DNA of 32,902 nucleotides from Betaproteobacteria bacterium (GTDB taxonomy: Bacteria > Pseudomonadota > Gammaproteobacteria > Burkholderiales > Burkholderiaceae_C): NCBI GenBank assembly GCA_025358155.1, contig JANYKR010000055.1, positions 1-32,902 on the forward strand, read 5' to 3'. Position numbers and translations under genes: made by a program. This document shows, piece after piece, positions 31,508 through 32,902 of this stretch (position 1 is the first letter of the stretch; each line of letters begins with the position of its first letter). The notes below the pieces were generated by a model, which made no database searches, was not told where the DNA came from, and saw only the letters and a list, made by a program, of their open reading frames with translations.

Positions 31508-32902
31508 TTGATCGAGCCCACTGCAGGCGTCAGCCTGTCATCGCCCACTGCCGTGCCCAAGTCCTGCGACGTGTTGGTGGTGGGCGGCGGCATCAACGGC
31601 GCCGGCATTGCCCGCGACCTGGCCGGGCGCGGCCTGAAGGTGGTGTTGTGCGAGCAAGACGACCTGGCCCGCCACACCTCGTCCGCCAGCACCAAGCTGA
31701 TCCACGGCGGCCTGCGCTACCTGGAGTACTACGAGTTTGGCCTGGTGCGCAAGGCCCTGGCCGAGCGCGAACTGCTGCTCAAGAGCGCGCCGCACATCAT
31801 GTGGCCGCTGCGTTTTGTGATGCCGCACGACCAGGCGATGCGGCCAGTCTGGATGGTGCGCATCGGCTTGTTTCTCTACGACCATCTGGCCAGGCGGGAG
31901 TGGCTGCCGGCGAGCACCACGGTCGCGCTGCGCCAGCACAAGTTGGGCGCACCGCTCAAGCCCCAGTACACCCGAGGATTTGTCTACAGCGACGGTTGGG
32001 TCGACGATGCCCGGCTGGTGGTGCTCAACGCGGTGGATGCAGCGGCGCGCGGCGCGACCATCCTGACGCGCTGCCGCTGCGAGCGGGTCGAACGCCACGC
32101 CCAGGGCTGGCGTGCCACGCTGCAACCCGCCGGCTCCGCGCCGGTGGTGGTGCAGGCGCGTGCGCTGGTCAATGCCGCCGGGCCCTGGACCGGTGAGTTC
32201 CTGCGTGACCGGGCGCAGGTGCAGAGCGCCCGTGCGTTGCGGCTGGTCAAGGGCAGCCACATCGTCGTCAAGCGCTTGTTCGATCACGACCATGCCTACA
32301 TCTTCCAGAACCCCGACAAGCGCATCATTTTTGCGATCCCCTACGAGGGCGACTTCACGCTGATCGGCACCACCGATGTCGAGATCGACGGCGCACCCGA
32401 CTCGGCCCGCATCGATGCCGGCGAGATCGGCTACCTGTGTGAGCAGGCCAGCCGCTATTTCACCCGGCCGGTGCTGCCGACCGATGTGGTGTGGAGTTAC
32501 TCTGGCGTGCGGCCGCTGCTCGATGACGAGTCGGGCGATGCGTCGGCGGTGACGCGCGACTACTTGCTGGAGTTCGACGAGGCGCCAACCGGGCCCGGCG
32601 CGGGGCCCTTGTTGTCGGTCTGGGGCGGCAAGATCACCACCTTCCGCAAACTGGCCGAAGAAGCGGCCGACCTGATCGTCGATCGCCTGGGCGAGCACCG
32701 TGCGGCCTGGACCGAGTCCGCGCTGCTGCCAGGCGGCAACCTGACCGCCTGGATCGGCCCACCGCAGCGGCCCGATACCGACATGCTGCGCTTTGTTGCC
32801 GCACTGGTGGCGTGTTATCCGCAGCTGCCGGCGCCGGTGCGCGAGCGCTGGGCCCGCTGCTACGGCGGCCGTGTGGTGTTGCTGCTGCAATCAGGTGCCC
32901 TG
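31508..32902 (+). CDS. glpD: Glycerol-3-phosphate dehydrogenase, aerobic (3' end outside window)
   Basis: 465 codons are present; the family is ~500-530 residues, so only the end is missing. FAD enzyme at the inner membrane that oxidises sn-glycerol 3-phosphate to dihydroxyacetone phosphate and passes electrons to quinone. The FAD motif Val-Val-Gly-Gly-Gly-Ile-Asn-Gly-Ala-Gly lies at ~24-33. Typical segments follow: Ser-Ser-Ala-Ser-Thr-Lys-Leu-Ile-His-Gly-Gly-Leu-Arg-Tyr-Leu, Asn-Ala-Ala-Gly-Pro-Trp, Lys-Gly-Ser-His-Ile-Val and Ser-Gly-Val-Arg-Pro-Leu. Late in the window comes Trp-Gly-Gly-Lys-Ile-Thr-Thr-Phe-Arg-Lys. I place the start at TTG 31508 because AGGAG (31497-31501) lies six bases before it and no in-frame ATG or GTG occurs at a plausible distance. 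Divergent from glpR-glpK. Confidence 0.95.
   Translation, partial: MIEPTAGVSLSSPTAVPKSCDVLVVGGGINGAGIARDLAGRGLKVVLCEQDDLARHTSSASTKLIHGGLRYLEYYEFGLVRKALAERELLLKSAPHIMWPLRFVMPHDQAMRPVWMVRIGLFLYDHLARREWLPASTTVALRQHKLGAPLKPQYTRGFVYSDGWVDDARLVVLNAVDAAARGATILTRCRCERVERHAQGWRATLQPAGSAPVVVQARALVNAAGPWTGEFLRDRAQVQSARALRLVKGSHIVVKRLFDHDHAYIFQNPDKRIIFAIPYEGDFTLIGTTDVEIDGAPDSARIDAGEIGYLCEQASRYFTRPVLPTDVVWSYSGVRPLLDDESGDASAVTRDYLLEFDEAPTGPGAGPLLSVWGGKITTFRKLAEEAADLIVDRLGEHRAAWTESALLPGGNLTAWIGPPQRPDTDMLRFVAALVACYPQLPAPVRERWARCYGGRVVLLLQSGAL

Overview
The window is a high-GC, gene-dense stretch of chromosome that reads like a member of the Burkholderiales (probably the Comamonadaceae or a neighbouring family). 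The reasons are the DUF802 / OmpA / DUF2894 gene set, a kynBUA operon, a Bug-family (TctC-like) binding-protein fragment, a PEP-CTERM-like tail and the glpD/glpR/glpK arrangement. The family assignment is an inference from gene content. I saw no rRNA, tRNA, CRISPR array, insertion sequence or prophage genes.

Layout. (1) 1-2351: a three-gene, tightly overlapping set: the end of a DUF802 coiled-coil protein, a MotB/ZorB-like OmpA protein and a DUF2894 protein. (2) 2483-5319: kynB-kynU-kynA, the three steps from tryptophan to anthranilate. (3) 5474-8566: a periplasmic family-3 solute-binding protein followed by a PAS sensor histidine kinase, without permease or response regulator. (4) 8527-11120: a LysR regulator broken by one extra base, divergent from mmsA; a perfect 11-bp inverted repeat lies between them. 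(5) 11163-18032: single genes: a fatty acid desaturase, a chemotaxis receptor, a tannase-family lipoprotein whose nucleophile serine is glycine, a membrane-anchored receiver protein (minus strand) and a GhrA-like 2-hydroxyacid dehydrogenase. (6) 18176-19850: a Tat-exported nitroreductase-like oxidoreductase with its MarR regulator, behind a 12-bp palindrome. (7) 19895-24075: a TonB-dependent receptor (minus strand) divergent from a MarR-MFS pair, with overlapping palindromes before the MarR gene. (8) 24120-28043: an aldehyde dehydrogenase and a short-chain dehydrogenase sit between three wrecks: a collapsed sigma/anti-sigma pair, a PEP-CTERM-like tail and the C-terminal half of a Bug protein. 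(9) 28068-32902: glycerol catabolism: glpR-glpK plus an atypical short-chain dehydrogenase on the minus strand, and glpD leaving the window on the plus strand.

Most of the content is small catabolic units, each with its own regulator (LysR, MarR, MarR, DeoR) and a recognisable operator candidate. The best candidate for an undescribed system is the first gene set. Its small protein carries a MotB-type transmembrane aspartate and an OmpA peptidoglycan-binding domain. Its partner is a long coiled-coil protein, so together they resemble a MotAB/ZorAB-type ion-driven complex with unfamiliar accessory proteins (DUF2894, and possibly more upstream of the window). The second most unusual region is 24.1-28.0 kb, where decaying genes surround an intact dehydrogenase pair.
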